Counted from the first letter of the stretch, positions 53,069 through 61,017 are shown. The stretch is 64,000 bases of DNA from Thiohalophilus sp046483665 (GCF_046483665.1 NZ_JAWOCR010000039.1:32377-96376), one strand, 5' to 3'. Notes: a model not told the origin generated them from the letters alone. Made by a program: numbers and translations.

Positions 53069-53702
53069 CCTCAAGCAGTTGCTTGAGGCTGTCCGCGTGG
53101 CGTCGGGACTGGGCAGCGAAGCGCAGGCGCCGGGCCAGGACGATGTTTTGCAGATCGGCGAGGGCGGTTTCGAAATCATCGTTGATGACCAGATAGTCGA
53201 ATTCGGCGTAGTGGGACATTTCGTTGACCGCGTCGCGCATACGCCGGGCGATGACCTCATCAGGGTCCTGACCGCGGCCACGTAGCCGCTCTTCCAGCGC
53301 CTCGCGGGAGGGCGGCAGGATGAAAATACTGACGCAATCGGGAACCTGCTTGCGCACCTGTGCCGCGCCCTGCCAGTCGATCTCCAGGATCACGTCACGC
53401 CCGGCTTCCAGTTCCTGTTCAATATTAGCCATGGCCGTGCCGTAATAGTTATCGAACACCCTGGCATGTTCGAGAAAGCGGCCCTCGTTGATCATTCGCT
53501 CGAAGGTCGGCACATCGGTAAAGTGGTAATGGATACCGTCCTGCTCTCCGGGACGCATGGGCCGGGTAGTGTGCGAAACGGAGACGTCGATATCGGGCGT
53601 GCTCTCTACCAGGGCCGCCACCAGCGAGGTCTTGCCAGCCCCGGAGGGAGCGGCGATCACATACAGGGTGCCCAGGGTGGACTCTTTGTCTGTCAGTGCC
53701 AT
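53058..53702 (-). CDS. gmk: Guanylate kinase
   Basis: Phosphorylates GMP to GDP. The 214-aa protein has the P-loop APSGAGKTS (14-22), the GMP-binding SHTTRPMRPGEQDGIHYHF segment and ILEIDWQGA. The last codons run into a heptad array that provides the TAG stop. It is 19 bp after yicC. Confidence 0.96.
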   Translation of the reverse strand: MALTDKESTLGTLYVIAAPSGAGKTSLVAALVESTPDIDVSVSHTTRPMRPGEQDGIHYHFTDVPTFERMINEGRFLEHARVFDNYYGTAMANIEQELEAGRDVILEIDWQGAAQVRKQVPDCVSIFILPPSREALEERLRGRGQDPDEVIARRMRDAVNEMSHYAEFDYLVINDDFETALADLQNIVLARRLRFAAQSRRHADSLKQLLEAGN

Positions 53703-53721
53703 TGGTTGTTATCCGTATCTG

Positions 53722-54585
53722 TTATTCGATGTTCTGGACCTGTTCGCGCATCTGTTCGATCAGCACTTTTAAATCGACCGAGGCCCGGGTCATCTGCTTG
53801 TCGACCGACTTGGCACCCAGCGTATTGGCTTCGCGATGTAACTCCTGCATCAGAAAATCGAGCCGGCGTCCCACGGGCTCATCGCCCGCCAGCACCTGGC
53901 GGATTTCCCCCAGATGCATGCGCAGGCGATCCAGCTCCTCGTCCACGTCAGCCTTTTGCGCCAGCAATACCAGTTCCTGTTCCAGCCGATCTTCATCGAC
54001 TTCGTGGCGCAATTCCGCCAGGCGGGCGCGTAGCTTGTCGCGCCATGCCTGGTGAATTCCGGGCAGCGTCGATTGTAGCTCGGCCACGATCGTCTCGATG
54101 CCCTCGCAACGCTGCAACAGAACCTCGCGCAGTTTTTCTCCCTCGCGCCGGCGCATGGCCTGCAGATCCTCCAGCGCGTTATCAAGCAACTCGCCGAGGG
54201 CTTTACGCAATTGCGCCTCATCGGCCGGCCCGCTGCGCATCACGCCCGGCCAGCGCATAAGTTCCAGCGAACTGACCGGCGCCGGATTATAAATATACTT
54301 ATCTATCGCGTGGCTGGTTTTGGCCAGCTTTTCGACCAGCGCCAGATCCACATCCAGTTCCTGGGCCGCCACCGCGGGCTGAAACCGCAGGCTGATATCC
54401 AGCTTGCCACGCGCCACTCGTGCGCTCACCTGCTCGCGAATCAGTGGTTCAAAGGCACGCATATCCTCGGGCAGCCGCAGGTTCAAATCAAGATAACGAT
54501 GATTGACGGAACGTATCTCAATACTGAATTCGCCCGGTTCACCCGACCAGCGCTGGCGGGCAAAGGCGGTCATGCTGTAGACCAT
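53722..54585 (-). CDS. yicC: YicC/YloC family endoribonuclease
   Basis: A 287-aa protein with the family N-terminus (MTAFARQ, EIRSVNHRYLDLNLRLPE) and C-terminus (FLMQELHREANTLGAKS), both diagnostic. YicC acts as an endoribonuclease on small RNAs. The gene usually precedes gmk, as here. The ORF begins MVYSMTAF; the ATG at the fourth codon is an alternative. It is divergent from the kinase gene. Confidence 0.93.
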   Translation of the reverse strand: MVYSMTAFARQRWSGEPGEFSIEIRSVNHRYLDLNLRLPEDMRAFEPLIREQVSARVARGKLDISLRFQPAVAAQELDVDLALVEKLAKTSHAIDKYIYNPAPVSSLELMRWPGVMRSGPADEAQLRKALGELLDNALEDLQAMRRREGEKLREVLLQRCEGIETIVAELQSTLPGIHQAWRDKLRARLAELRHEVDEDRLEQELVLLAQKADVDEELDRLRMHLGEIRQVLAGDEPVGRRLDFLMQELHREANTLGAKSVDKQMTRASVDLKVLIEQMREQVQNIE

Positions 54586-54718
54586 GTGCGTTATCTTTAT
54601 TTTATGAATTGGTGGTAGATGCCGATACTTGTAGCGTACAGCAAGCTACCGGGGTTGACCATCCATCCGGACCAGGAGTGTGGTAACCTTGCCGGGCTGA
54701 TAAGGGCAACAAAACGCT

Positions 54719-55618
54719 ATGGCCAAAATCACCCACGAACTTCCCAATGGCACCCGACTTGACGGGTACACCATCCAGCGCGTGATCGGCGGTGGCGGCT
54801 TCAGTATCGTCTATCTGGCTACCGATGATAGCGGCCACAAGGTGGTGATCAAGGAATATATGCCCAGCAAGCTGGCGGTACGCGACGAGCAGCTGGATGT
54901 GGTGGCCTCGCAGGATCATTTTGTCGAACGCTTCGCCCACGGCCGGCGTCTGTTCTTTCAGGAAGCAGGGACCCTGTCGACCATCAAGCACCCCAATATC
55001 GTCAACGTGATCAATTTTTTTCGCCAGCACGGCACGGTCTACATGGTGATGGAGTTCGAGGAAGGGGTGAACCTGCAGGGCTATATCCTCAAACACAAGG
55101 GCAAGATGAGCGAGGCCTTCATCCTCACCGTGTTCAACGGCCTGCTTAACGGCCTGCAGCATATTCACAGCAGGGGCCTGCTGCATCTGGACATCAAGCC
55201 CGGCAATATTCACCTGCGCCCGGGCGGCCGGCCGCTGTTGCTCGATTTCGGCGCCGTGCACGAGATGATGCACACTCGCCAGTTCCAGCCCAACCAGGTG
55301 GTCACGCCCGGCTACTCCCCCATCGAACAGCTGGACCCTGGTGGTTATGTGGGACCCTGGACCGATATCTATGCCATCGGCGCTACCTTGCGCACCTGCA
55401 TGAGCGGCCAGCCGCCCATGTCCGCCACCAAGCGCCGCGAACGGGATAACCTGCGCCCGGCCGTCTATGCCTTTAAAAAGGGTTATTCACAACGCCTGCT
55501 CACCGCCGTGGATCGTGCCATGGAGGTTGACCCGATGCTGCGTCCCCAGTCAGTGGATGAATTACAGACTCTGCTGGAACGCGGCGAGCCCGACACTGTG
55601 GTGGAAGGGGGAGGCTGA
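54719..55618 (+). CDS. Serine/threonine protein kinase (Hanks-type)
   Basis: A soluble 299-aa kinase with no membrane helix. Conserved elements: Gly loop IGGGGFSIVY (23-32), ATP-anchoring K45 (VVIKEY), catalytic loop HLDIKPGNI (156-164, D158 base, with Leu in place of the common HRD Arg), DFG at 176-178 and an APE-like PGYSPIEQ. Loss of the HRD Arg suggests activity independent of activation-loop phosphorylation. The PP2C phosphatase gene begins 3 bp after its stop. The pair sits between yicC and rph. Substrates are unknown. Confidence 0.93.
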   Translation: MAKITHELPNGTRLDGYTIQRVIGGGGFSIVYLATDDSGHKVVIKEYMPSKLAVRDEQLDVVASQDHFVERFAHGRRLFFQEAGTLSTIKHPNIVNVINFFRQHGTVYMVMEFEEGVNLQGYILKHKGKMSEAFILTVFNGLLNGLQHIHSRGLLHLDIKPGNIHLRPGGRPLLLDFGAVHEMMHTRQFQPNQVVTPGYSPIEQLDPGGYVGPWTDIYAIGATLRTCMSGQPPMSATKRRERDNLRPAVYAFKKGYSQRLLTAVDRAMEVDPMLRPQSVDELQTLLERGEPDTVVEGGG

Positions 55619-55621
55619 ATC

Positions 55622-56479
55622 GTGCAGGTGGAGATTGGTCGTACCAGCCGCCTTGGCAACCGCGAGGTCAACCAGGATCGACTTGGCGCCTTTATCAGTG
55701 AACAGGGGGCCCTGCTGGTACTGGGCGACGGCCTGGGCGGCCGCCCCGGCGGGGATCTGGCCGCCCAGGCACTGGTGGACACCATCGAGACCGAACTGGA
55801 AATGCACCCCCTGCCCGCCGAGGATCCGCCGCGCTTTTTGCGTGAACTGCTACGCCGGGCCCATCGCGCCGTGCTGTTAAAGGGCCAGGAACAGGACCCG
55901 CCGCTGGCACCCGGCACCACCGCGGTGTTGTGCCTGGTTCAGGAAGGCAAGGCATGGTGGGCGCATGTCGGCGACAGCCGCTTTTATTTGTTCCGGGACG
56001 GCCTGCCGATCTACCGCACCCGGGACCATTCCTATGTGGAACAGCTCTATCAGGAAGGTCGCATCTCGCTGGCCAAGCGGCACGGCCATCCGATGCGCAA
56101 CTTCGTCACCCAGTGCATCGGACTCAATCCCGGCGAGCCGCAGGTCTCGATCAGTAACAGCGTCCCGATCCAGGAAGGCGACGTGCTGCTGTTATGTTCG
56201 GACGGCTTCTGGGAACCGCTGGACGATGCCCTGATCGGCTCCAGCCTTGAATCCGGCAGCCTGCGCGACACGGTCGATCAACTGGCCGAACGGGCCGAAC
56301 AGTCCAGCTACCCCCACAGCGACAACACCAGCGCCGTCGCCGCGCGCGTAATCTCCCTGCAACAACTGCACAAAAAACCCCGTCAGCAAACCCGGCAGCA
56401 GCGCAACATCAACAACCTTGACGACGCCATCGAAGAGATCGAACGCGCCATCAAAACCTACGAAGACGAAATGAAATAA
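55622..56479 (+). CDS. PP2C-family serine/threonine phosphatase
   Basis: A soluble 285-aa metal-dependent phosphatase starting at GTG. Motifs: NQDR (17-20), GDGLGG (35-40), GDSRFYLFRDG, LLLCSDGFW and SDNTSAVAAR, covering the metal ligands. After about residue 240 comes a basic, then coiled-coil tail (INNLDDAIEEIERAIK) that normal PP2C domains lack. With the kinase just upstream it forms a writer/eraser pair. Confidence 0.94.
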   Translation: MQVEIGRTSRLGNREVNQDRLGAFISEQGALLVLGDGLGGRPGGDLAAQALVDTIETELEMHPLPAEDPPRFLRELLRRAHRAVLLKGQEQDPPLAPGTTAVLCLVQEGKAWWAHVGDSRFYLFRDGLPIYRTRDHSYVEQLYQEGRISLAKRHGHPMRNFVTQCIGLNPGEPQVSISNSVPIQEGDVLLLCSDGFWEPLDDALIGSSLESGSLRDTVDQLAERAEQSSYPHSDNTSAVAARVISLQQLHKKPRQQTRQQRNINNLDDAIEEIERAIKTYEDEMK

Positions 56480-56485
56480 ACAGCT

Positions 56486-56559
56486 CACCACCAAGACACA
56501 AAGACACAAAGTTTTCCAAATTAAATATCTTTTCTTTGTGCCTTGGTGTCTTGGTGGTG
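56486..56559. repeat. 26-bp inverted repeat pair between the PP2C gene and rph
   Basis: CACCACCAAGACACAAAG plus ACACAAAG (56486-56511) is mirrored by CTTTGTGCC, TTGGTGTC and TTGGTGGTG (56534-56559), nearly perfect inverse complements with a 22-base spacer. This could fold into a strong hairpin, but it lacks a T tail. Confidence 0.85.
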
Positions 56560-56635
56560 AATATTTTCAGGCGTTAACGGCCGGAGCCAGACGCGCTATA
56601 CTGCCGCCTCATTCAAGCGACGAGATTCAAAAATT

Positions 56636-57352
56636 ATGCGACCCAGTGGCCGAAACCCCGATCAGTTACGCGATATCAAGATCACCCGTCATTACACCAA
56701 GCATGCCGAGGGTTCAGTGCTGATCGAGTTTGGCGACACGAAGGTGATCTGCACCGCCAGTGTCGAGGATCGGGTCCCGGGCTTTTTGCGCGGCCAGGGC
56801 CAGGGCTGGATCACCGCCGAATACGGCATGCTGCCGCGATCCACCGGCAGTCGCATGGGCCGTGAAGCGGCACGAGGCAAGCAGGGCGGGCGCACGGTTG
56901 AAATCCAGCGACTGATCGGTCGTTCCCTGCGCGCCGCAGTGGACCTCAAGGCGCTGGGTGAGTTTTCCATTACCGTCGACTGCGATGTCATCCAGGCCGA
57001 CGGCGGCACCCGCACCGCCTCGATCACCGGCGGTTACGTGGCGCTGGCCGATGCCATCAGCCACATGCTGGAAACCAGACAGATCAAAAAAGATCCCCTC
57101 ATCAACCATGTCGCCTCCATCTCGGTCGGCGTCTACAACGGTACCCCGGTGATGGATCTCGATTACGCCGAGGACGCCAACTGCGAAACCGACATGAACC
57201 TGGTGATGACCGACGAGGGCAAGTTCATCGAGATACAGGGCACGGCCGAAGGTGAGCCGTTCTCGCCGCAGGAGTTGCAAGCCATGCTGGATCTCGGCAA
57301 GCAGGCCATCGACCAGCTGATCGACAAACAGCGCGAAGCCCTGGGGGCCTGA
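56636..57352 (+). CDS. rph: Ribonuclease PH
   Basis: Phosphorolytic 3' exoribonuclease that trims tRNA precursors. The 238-aa protein matches family length and motifs (MRPSGRNPDQLR at the start, YGMLPRSTGSR, RGKQGGRTVEIQRLIGRSLR, DCDVIQADGGTRTASITGG). It is followed 2 bp later by rdgB, the standard rph-rdgB pair. Confidence 0.97.
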   Translation: MRPSGRNPDQLRDIKITRHYTKHAEGSVLIEFGDTKVICTASVEDRVPGFLRGQGQGWITAEYGMLPRSTGSRMGREAARGKQGGRTVEIQRLIGRSLRAAVDLKALGEFSITVDCDVIQADGGTRTASITGGYVALADAISHMLETRQIKKDPLINHVASISVGVYNGTPVMDLDYAEDANCETDMNLVMTDEGKFIEIQGTAEGEPFSPQELQAMLDLGKQAIDQLIDKQREALGA

Positions 57353-57354
57353 GC

Positions 57355-57957
57355 ATGCAGCGCATCGTGCTGGCCAGTAACAACCCGGGCAAGGTGCGGG
57401 AAATCGATCAGATGCTGGCCGGGATCGACATGCAGGTGCTGCCCCAGTCCCAGTTCAACGCCGGCGAAGTGGACGAGACCGGCCTGACCTTTGTCGAAAA
57501 CGCGATTCTCAAAGCTCGCAACGCCGCGCAACACGCCGGCCTGCCGGCCATCGCCGACGATTCCGGCCTGGAAGTTGACGCCCTGGATGGCGCGCCCGGC
57601 ATCTACTCGGCCCGTTATGCCGGGCCCGGCGCCAGTGACGAACAGAACCTGCTAAAACTGCTGGCCGATCTGAAAGACGTTCCCGAGCCAGAGCGCGCCG
57701 CCCGCTTTCAATGCCTGCTGGTCTACCTGCGCCACGCCAACGATCCCACCCCCCTGATCTGCCAGGGTACCTGGGAAGGCCTGATCACCCGTGAACCGCA
57801 GGGTGACAACGGCTTCGGTTACGATCCGGTGTTTTATGTCCCGGACCAGCACTGCACCGCCGCCCAGCTGCCCGCCGAAACCAAGAACCGGCTCAGCCAC
57901 CGCGGCCAGGCGCTGCGTCAGCTGGTTACCGCGCTGTCGCACGGCAACAGGGGCTAG
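57355..57957 (+). CDS. rdgB: XTP/dITP diphosphatase RdgB
   Basis: House-cleaning hydrolase that removes non-canonical purine nucleotides. The 200-aa protein shows ASNNPGKVREI (7-17), ADDSGLEVDAL, GIYSARYAGPGASD and GDNGFGYDPVF, the HAM1 family motifs. The stop TAG lies inside a CTAG heptad (57954-57960). Confidence 0.97.
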   Translation: MQRIVLASNNPGKVREIDQMLAGIDMQVLPQSQFNAGEVDETGLTFVENAILKARNAAQHAGLPAIADDSGLEVDALDGAPGIYSARYAGPGASDEQNLLKLLADLKDVPEPERAARFQCLLVYLRHANDPTPLICQGTWEGLITREPQGDNGFGYDPVFYVPDQHCTAAQLPAETKNRLSHRGQALRQLVTALSHGNRG

Positions 57958-57974
57958 TTTCCAGCCGCCAGTGA
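57954..57974. repeat. CYRGNNN heptads overlapping the 3' end of rdgB
   Basis: CTAGTTT, CCAGCCG and CCAGTGA follow in period 7. The rdgB stop codon TAG is bases 2-4 of the first unit. Confidence 0.65.
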
Positions 57975-57989
57975 CGGGCCATATTATGT

Positions 57990-58104
57990 GTAGGCCCACA
58001 GCATTATCGGGCATCCCGATTGCCGGACACCGCTGCGCTATGTCCGGCCTACCGACTGGCCACATTATTAGTAGGCCCGATATAGCAAAGCGGTATCGGG
58101 CATC
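57990..58104. repeat. Cluster of three REP-like hairpin repeats
   Basis: Copy 1 (57990-58015) runs GTAGGCCC to TCGGGCATC; copy 2 (58021-58052) is inverted and runs TGCCGGACACCGCTGCG to TGTCCGGCCTAC; copy 3 (58071-58104) is in copy 1 orientation. Copies 2 and 3 fold on themselves (CCGGACA/TGTCCGG; GCCCGATA/TATCGGGC) with a GC-rich loop. The set resembles BIME-type arrays of paired REP units. Confidence 0.75.
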
Positions 58105-58107
58105 TTC

Positions 58108-58149
58108 CTCAGCACTCAGCACTCAGCACTCAGCACTCAGCACTCAGCA
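58108..58149. repeat. Heptanucleotide tandem array (CTCAGCA)6
   Basis: Six perfect copies of a 7-mer, then a degenerate seventh (CTCAAGA), end ten bases before the upstream FNR box of ompW. Confidence 0.95.
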
Positions 58150-58159
58150 CTCAAGAATT

Positions 58160-58173
58160 TTGATCCAGATCAA
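58160..58173 (+). promoter_or_regulatory. FNR/Anr box 1 upstream of ompW
   Basis: TTGATCCAGATCAA is a perfect match to TTGAT-N4-ATCAA. Its centre is 50 bp from that of box 2. If it acts as a class II site at -41.5, transcription would start near 58208. The window itself does not contain an fnr/anr gene. Confidence 0.8.
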
Positions 58174-58209
58174 CAAAGCCCGGCTTCTCTGTCACATTAC
58201 TGACACAAC

Positions 58210-58223
58210 CTGATCCAGATCAA
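58210..58223 (+). promoter_or_regulatory. FNR/Anr box 2 upstream of ompW
   Basis: CTGATCCAGATCAA matches the FNR consensus with one mismatch and has the same CCAG spacer as box 1. It is 69 bp before the ompW ATG. TATTCT just downstream could be a -10; in that case box 2 would overlap the promoter and act negatively. Confidence 0.65.
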
Positions 58224-58292
58224 TATTCTTATCCCCAGTTCTGCCACAGTCGGCGTCAACAACAAATTTCATGACGAGATGAGGCACACACT

Positions 58293-58922
58293 ATGAAACA
58301 CACGACTTTATTCTCTACCCTGGCCGCCGCCGTAGCCCTGGGCCTGGCCAGCCAGCCCGCCACCGCCATCGAAGAAGGCGACCTGCTGCTGCGTTTCGGT
58401 CTGGCCAACGTCAGCCCCAATGATGGCAGCGACGCTTCAGCATCGCTCAGTTTGCCTGCCGATGCGGTCGGTGTAGAGGACGACACCCAGCCGTTCATCA
58501 ACGTAACCTGGATGTTCACCGATAACCTTGGTCTGGACATCCTTGGCGCCACGCCGTTCACCCACGACATCACCGTCAATGGCGTTAAGTCCGCTGAAAC
58601 CAAGCACCTGCCACCCACCGTAGGCGTACAATATCATTTCACTCCAAAAAATGACGTGCGACCCTATGTCGGTGCCGGTATCAACTACACCACCTTCTTC
58701 AGTGAAAAAGATATCGCCGGGGGGCTCCCTACGAGCCTGGATGATTCATGGGGCCTGGCCGCCCAGGTTGGTGTGGATGTCGACATCAATGAGGATTGGT
58801 TCTTCAATGCCGATCTGCGTTACATGAACATCGAGACAACCGCAACTTTCGTCGGCAGCGGCAGTGTTGATGTGGAGATCAATCCCTGGGTCGTCGGCCT
58901 GGGCGTAGGCACCACGTTCTAA
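58293..58922 (+). CDS. ompW: OmpW family outer-membrane protein
   Basis: A 209-aa precursor with a signal peptide cut near residue 25 (ATA-IE), then an eight-stranded barrel with family motifs EGDLLLRFGLANVSPNDGS near the mature start, DNLGLDILGATPFTHDI, PTVGVQYHFTP, VRPYVGAGINYTTFF and a C-terminal Phe (GVGTTF). OmpW forms a narrow hydrophobic channel. GATGAGG lies upstream of the ATG. Two FNR-type boxes in the leader suggest oxygen-dependent expression, as known for E. coli ompW. Confidence 0.95.
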   Translation: MKHTTLFSTLAAAVALGLASQPATAIEEGDLLLRFGLANVSPNDGSDASASLSLPADAVGVEDDTQPFINVTWMFTDNLGLDILGATPFTHDITVNGVKSAETKHLPPTVGVQYHFTPKNDVRPYVGAGINYTTFFSEKDIAGGLPTSLDDSWGLAAQVGVDVDINEDWFFNADLRYMNIETTATFVGSGSVDVEINPWVVGLGVGTTF

Positions 58923-58933
58923 AAATACAGGGC

Positions 58934-58954
58934 CGAGTGACGAGGGACGAGTCA
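58934..58954. repeat. Inverted copy of the CTCGTCC heptad, 3 degenerate units
   Basis: CGAGTGA, CGAGGGA and CGAGTCA follow in period 7 and are the reverse complement of the CTCGTCC heptad family at 5801. They lie 11 bp past ompW. Confidence 0.65.
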
Positions 58955-58974
58955 CAAGCCCACCCCCCCCTACT

Positions 58975-59016
58975 ACCGGAGCTTCAGGTTGAACGACCTG
59001 AAGTTCCGGTGTTTTT
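58975..59016 (+). terminator. Intrinsic terminator of ompW
   Basis: A 15-bp stem (ACCGGAGCTTCAGGT / ACCTGAAGTTCCGGT, one G-T pair) closes a six-base loop and runs into GTTTTTATTT. The inverse stem and T tail make it a strong plus-strand terminator. Confidence 0.93.
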
Positions 59017-59021
59017 ATTTC

Positions 59022-59035
59022 CTCGTACCTCGTCC
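59022..59035. repeat. CTCGTCC heptad, 2 units after the ompW terminator
   Basis: CTCGTAC and CTCGTCC, then CTTCCCG, keep period 7. Together with the inverted units at 58934 they bracket the ompW terminator. Confidence 0.55.
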
Positions 59036-59066
59036 CTTCCCGGCGGGTTTGGCTTACAATAGCCGC

Positions 59067-60224
59067 ATGCTCCGTTTTACAACCCTGCCCCCGCTGTCGC
59101 TGTACATCCACTTCCCCTGGTGTACGCGCAAATGCCCCTATTGTGATTTCAATTCCCATGCCCTGAGCGACGCGTTGCCGGAGCGGGCCTATATCGATGC
59201 CCTGCTGCGGGATCTGGATCAGGACCTGCCGCTGATCTGGGGGCGCCGGATCATCTCGATTTTTATGGGCGGCGGCACGCCCAGCCTGTTTTCGCCCGAG
59301 TCGCTGGAATACCTGCTCTCGCAACTGCGCGCCCGGCTGGCCCTGGCCGCCGATTGCGAGCTTACCCTGGAGGCCAATCCCGGCTCGTCCGAGGCGGCCA
59401 GGTTCGCCGAGTTTCGTGCGGCGGGGATCAACCGGCTCTCCATCGGCATCCAGAGCTTCGACGGGGATCAGTTACAAAAACTGGGCCGCATTCACGATCG
59501 CCAGCAGGCCTTTGCCGCCGCCGAGGCCGCCCACGCGGCGGGGTTTGATAATTTCAATCTGGATCTGATGTTTGCCCTGCCCGGGCAAACCCTCGATCAG
59601 GCCCTGGCTGATCTGCACAATGCCATTGCCCTGGAGCCAACCCATCTGTCCCATTACCAGCTCACGATCGAGCCCAACACCTGGTTCCATCACCATCCGC
59701 CAGCGCTTCCGGATGACGATCTGGCCTGGGAGATGCAATCCCGCTGTCAGGCCGTACTGGGGGAGCACGGTTATGCCCAGTATGAAGTCTCGGCCTATGC
59801 CCGGCCCGACCGCCAGTGCCGGCATAACCGCAACTACTGGGAGTTCGGTGACTACCTGGGGATCGGTGCCGGCGCCCATGACAAGCTGAGCGATGCCCCC
59901 GCCGGGCGGATCATGCGCCGTAGCAAACAGCGCCATCCGCGGGATTATCTGCAGGGCGAAAACTTTGTTCAGAGCGAACAGGTCCCGGATGAAACGGAGG
60001 TGCTGTTCGAGTTCATGCTCAACGCGCTGCGTCTGAATGAGGGTTTTGAGCTGGCCCTGTTCGAGCACCATACCGGCCTCTCCCGCGACGTGTTGCAGGC
60101 GCCGTTGCAACAGGCCGTCGCCGGTGGCTTGATCGAACAGAGAAGCGACCATATAAAAAGCAGTATGCGTGGACAACAATATCTCAACGATCTGATTGCC
60201 CGGTTTTTACCCGATGCTGGATGA
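59067..60224 (+). CDS. hemW: Radical SAM heme chaperone HemW
   Basis: A 385-aa protein of the CPO-like radical SAM family that binds heme and delivers it to respiratory enzymes; it lacks coproporphyrinogen oxidase activity in studied members. The cluster motif is C19-TRK-C23-PY-C26 (CxxxCxxC), followed by GGGTPS and a C-terminal HemN_C domain. ATG 59067 gives LPPLSLYIHFPWC, the family start; a longer frame to 58989 reaches the terminator. It follows rdgB/ompW, in keeping with the common rdgB-hemW order. Confidence 0.94.
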   Translation: MLRFTTLPPLSLYIHFPWCTRKCPYCDFNSHALSDALPERAYIDALLRDLDQDLPLIWGRRIISIFMGGGTPSLFSPESLEYLLSQLRARLALAADCELTLEANPGSSEAARFAEFRAAGINRLSIGIQSFDGDQLQKLGRIHDRQQAFAAAEAAHAAGFDNFNLDLMFALPGQTLDQALADLHNAIALEPTHLSHYQLTIEPNTWFHHHPPALPDDDLAWEMQSRCQAVLGEHGYAQYEVSAYARPDRQCRHNRNYWEFGDYLGIGAGAHDKLSDAPAGRIMRRSKQRHPRDYLQGENFVQSEQVPDETEVLFEFMLNALRLNEGFELALFEHHTGLSRDVLQAPLQQAVAGGLIEQRSDHIKSSMRGQQYLNDLIARFLPDAG

Positions 60225-60402
60225 AATCAGCATCGCATGTCCCTACTGTGGCGAAGTATTCACCACCGTGGTGGACTATTCCGCCGGCGATCAGGAGTAC
60301 ATTGAAGACTGTTATGTCTGTTGCCGACCGATCCGCTTTAGCGTTATGGTGGATATCAACGGTGAACTGGCCGAGGTCATCACCCGACAGGACAATGAGT
60401 GA
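60214..60402 (+). CDS. CPXCG-motif cysteine-rich small protein
   Basis: A 62-aa protein with two Cys pairs, C9-PY-C12-G and C-YVCC near 33-37, suited to bind one zinc ion. It starts within the last codons of hemW (overlap of 11 bp; ATG 60214) and overlaps the Rof-like gene by 8 bp. The family is conserved in Gammaproteobacteria but has no known function. Confidence 0.88.
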   Translation: MLDEISIACPYCGEVFTTVVDYSAGDQEYIEDCYVCCRPIRFSVMVDINGELAEVITRQDNE

Positions 60403-60655
60403 CGATAACGACGACCGCTACCAGGCCATCTCCTGTGCGGACTACAGCCGCTATGAACTGTGGATCCTGCACGGGCAACGGCTGCAACTCGCCTGGCGCG
60501 ATGCACAGGGCCAGGAATACATCGGCCTGCTGCAACCGCTCGATTTACAATCCCGCAGCGGGCAGGAGTTTCTGATCGCCAGACCGGTCAGCGGCGGAGA
60601 GTCCCTCCACATTCGCCTGGATCGAATCCTGCGCTGCAACCCGGATGAAGCCTGA
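60395..60655 (+). CDS. Rho-binding antiterminator Rof-like protein
   Basis: An 86-aa protein with the Rof/YaeO layout: YQAISCADYSRYELWIL near the N-terminus, then beta strands including LQLAWRDAQGQEYIGLLQPLD and a final RLDRIL. Rof binds Rho's primary RNA site and blocks termination. The ATG at 60395 overlaps the preceding gene and is preferred over a far longer upstream frame that only reads over CPXCG. The stop and the cupin ATG overlap (TGATG). Confidence 0.8.
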   Translation: MSDDNDDRYQAISCADYSRYELWILHGQRLQLAWRDAQGQEYIGLLQPLDLQSRSGQEFLIARPVSGGESLHIRLDRILRCNPDEA

Positions 60656-61014
60656 TGCATACCCGCGACCGCGACATCGACACCTACACCACCAAGGATG
60701 GCTCGCAAATCCGCGAGCTGATGCACCCCGACGTTCATGGCAACCGCAACCAGAGCCTGGCCGAAGCCATCGTTTCGCCCGGCGAGATCACTCAACTGCA
60801 TCGCCATGGCAAGAGCGAAGAGCTCTATCACATCACCCGCGGCCGAGGCTGGATGACTCTGGGCGAGCAGGAGTTCGAAGTGAACGTCGGCGACACCGTC
60901 GCCATCGCGCCCGGCACCGCGCATTGCATCAAAAACATCGGCGAGGATCCCCTGCACATCCTCTGCAGCTGCTCCCCGCCCTACGCCCACGACGACACCG
61001 AACTGCTGGAGTAA
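60655..61014 (+). CDS. Cupin-domain protein
   Basis: A 119-aa single-domain cupin. Motif 1 is H-R-H-G-K-S-E-E-L-Y-H (residues about 49-59), motif 2 is PGTAHCIKN (about 86-94), so a two-His, Glu, His metal site is complete. Small cupins of this kind may be isomerases or dioxygenases of sugars; the exact reaction is unknown. It is tightly packed between the Rof-like gene and the ROK gene. Confidence 0.85.
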   Translation: MHTRDRDIDTYTTKDGSQIRELMHPDVHGNRNQSLAEAIVSPGEITQLHRHGKSEELYHITRGRGWMTLGEQEFEVNVGDTVAIAPGTAHCIKNIGEDPLHILCSCSPPYAHDDTELLE

Positions 61015-61017
61015 GTC

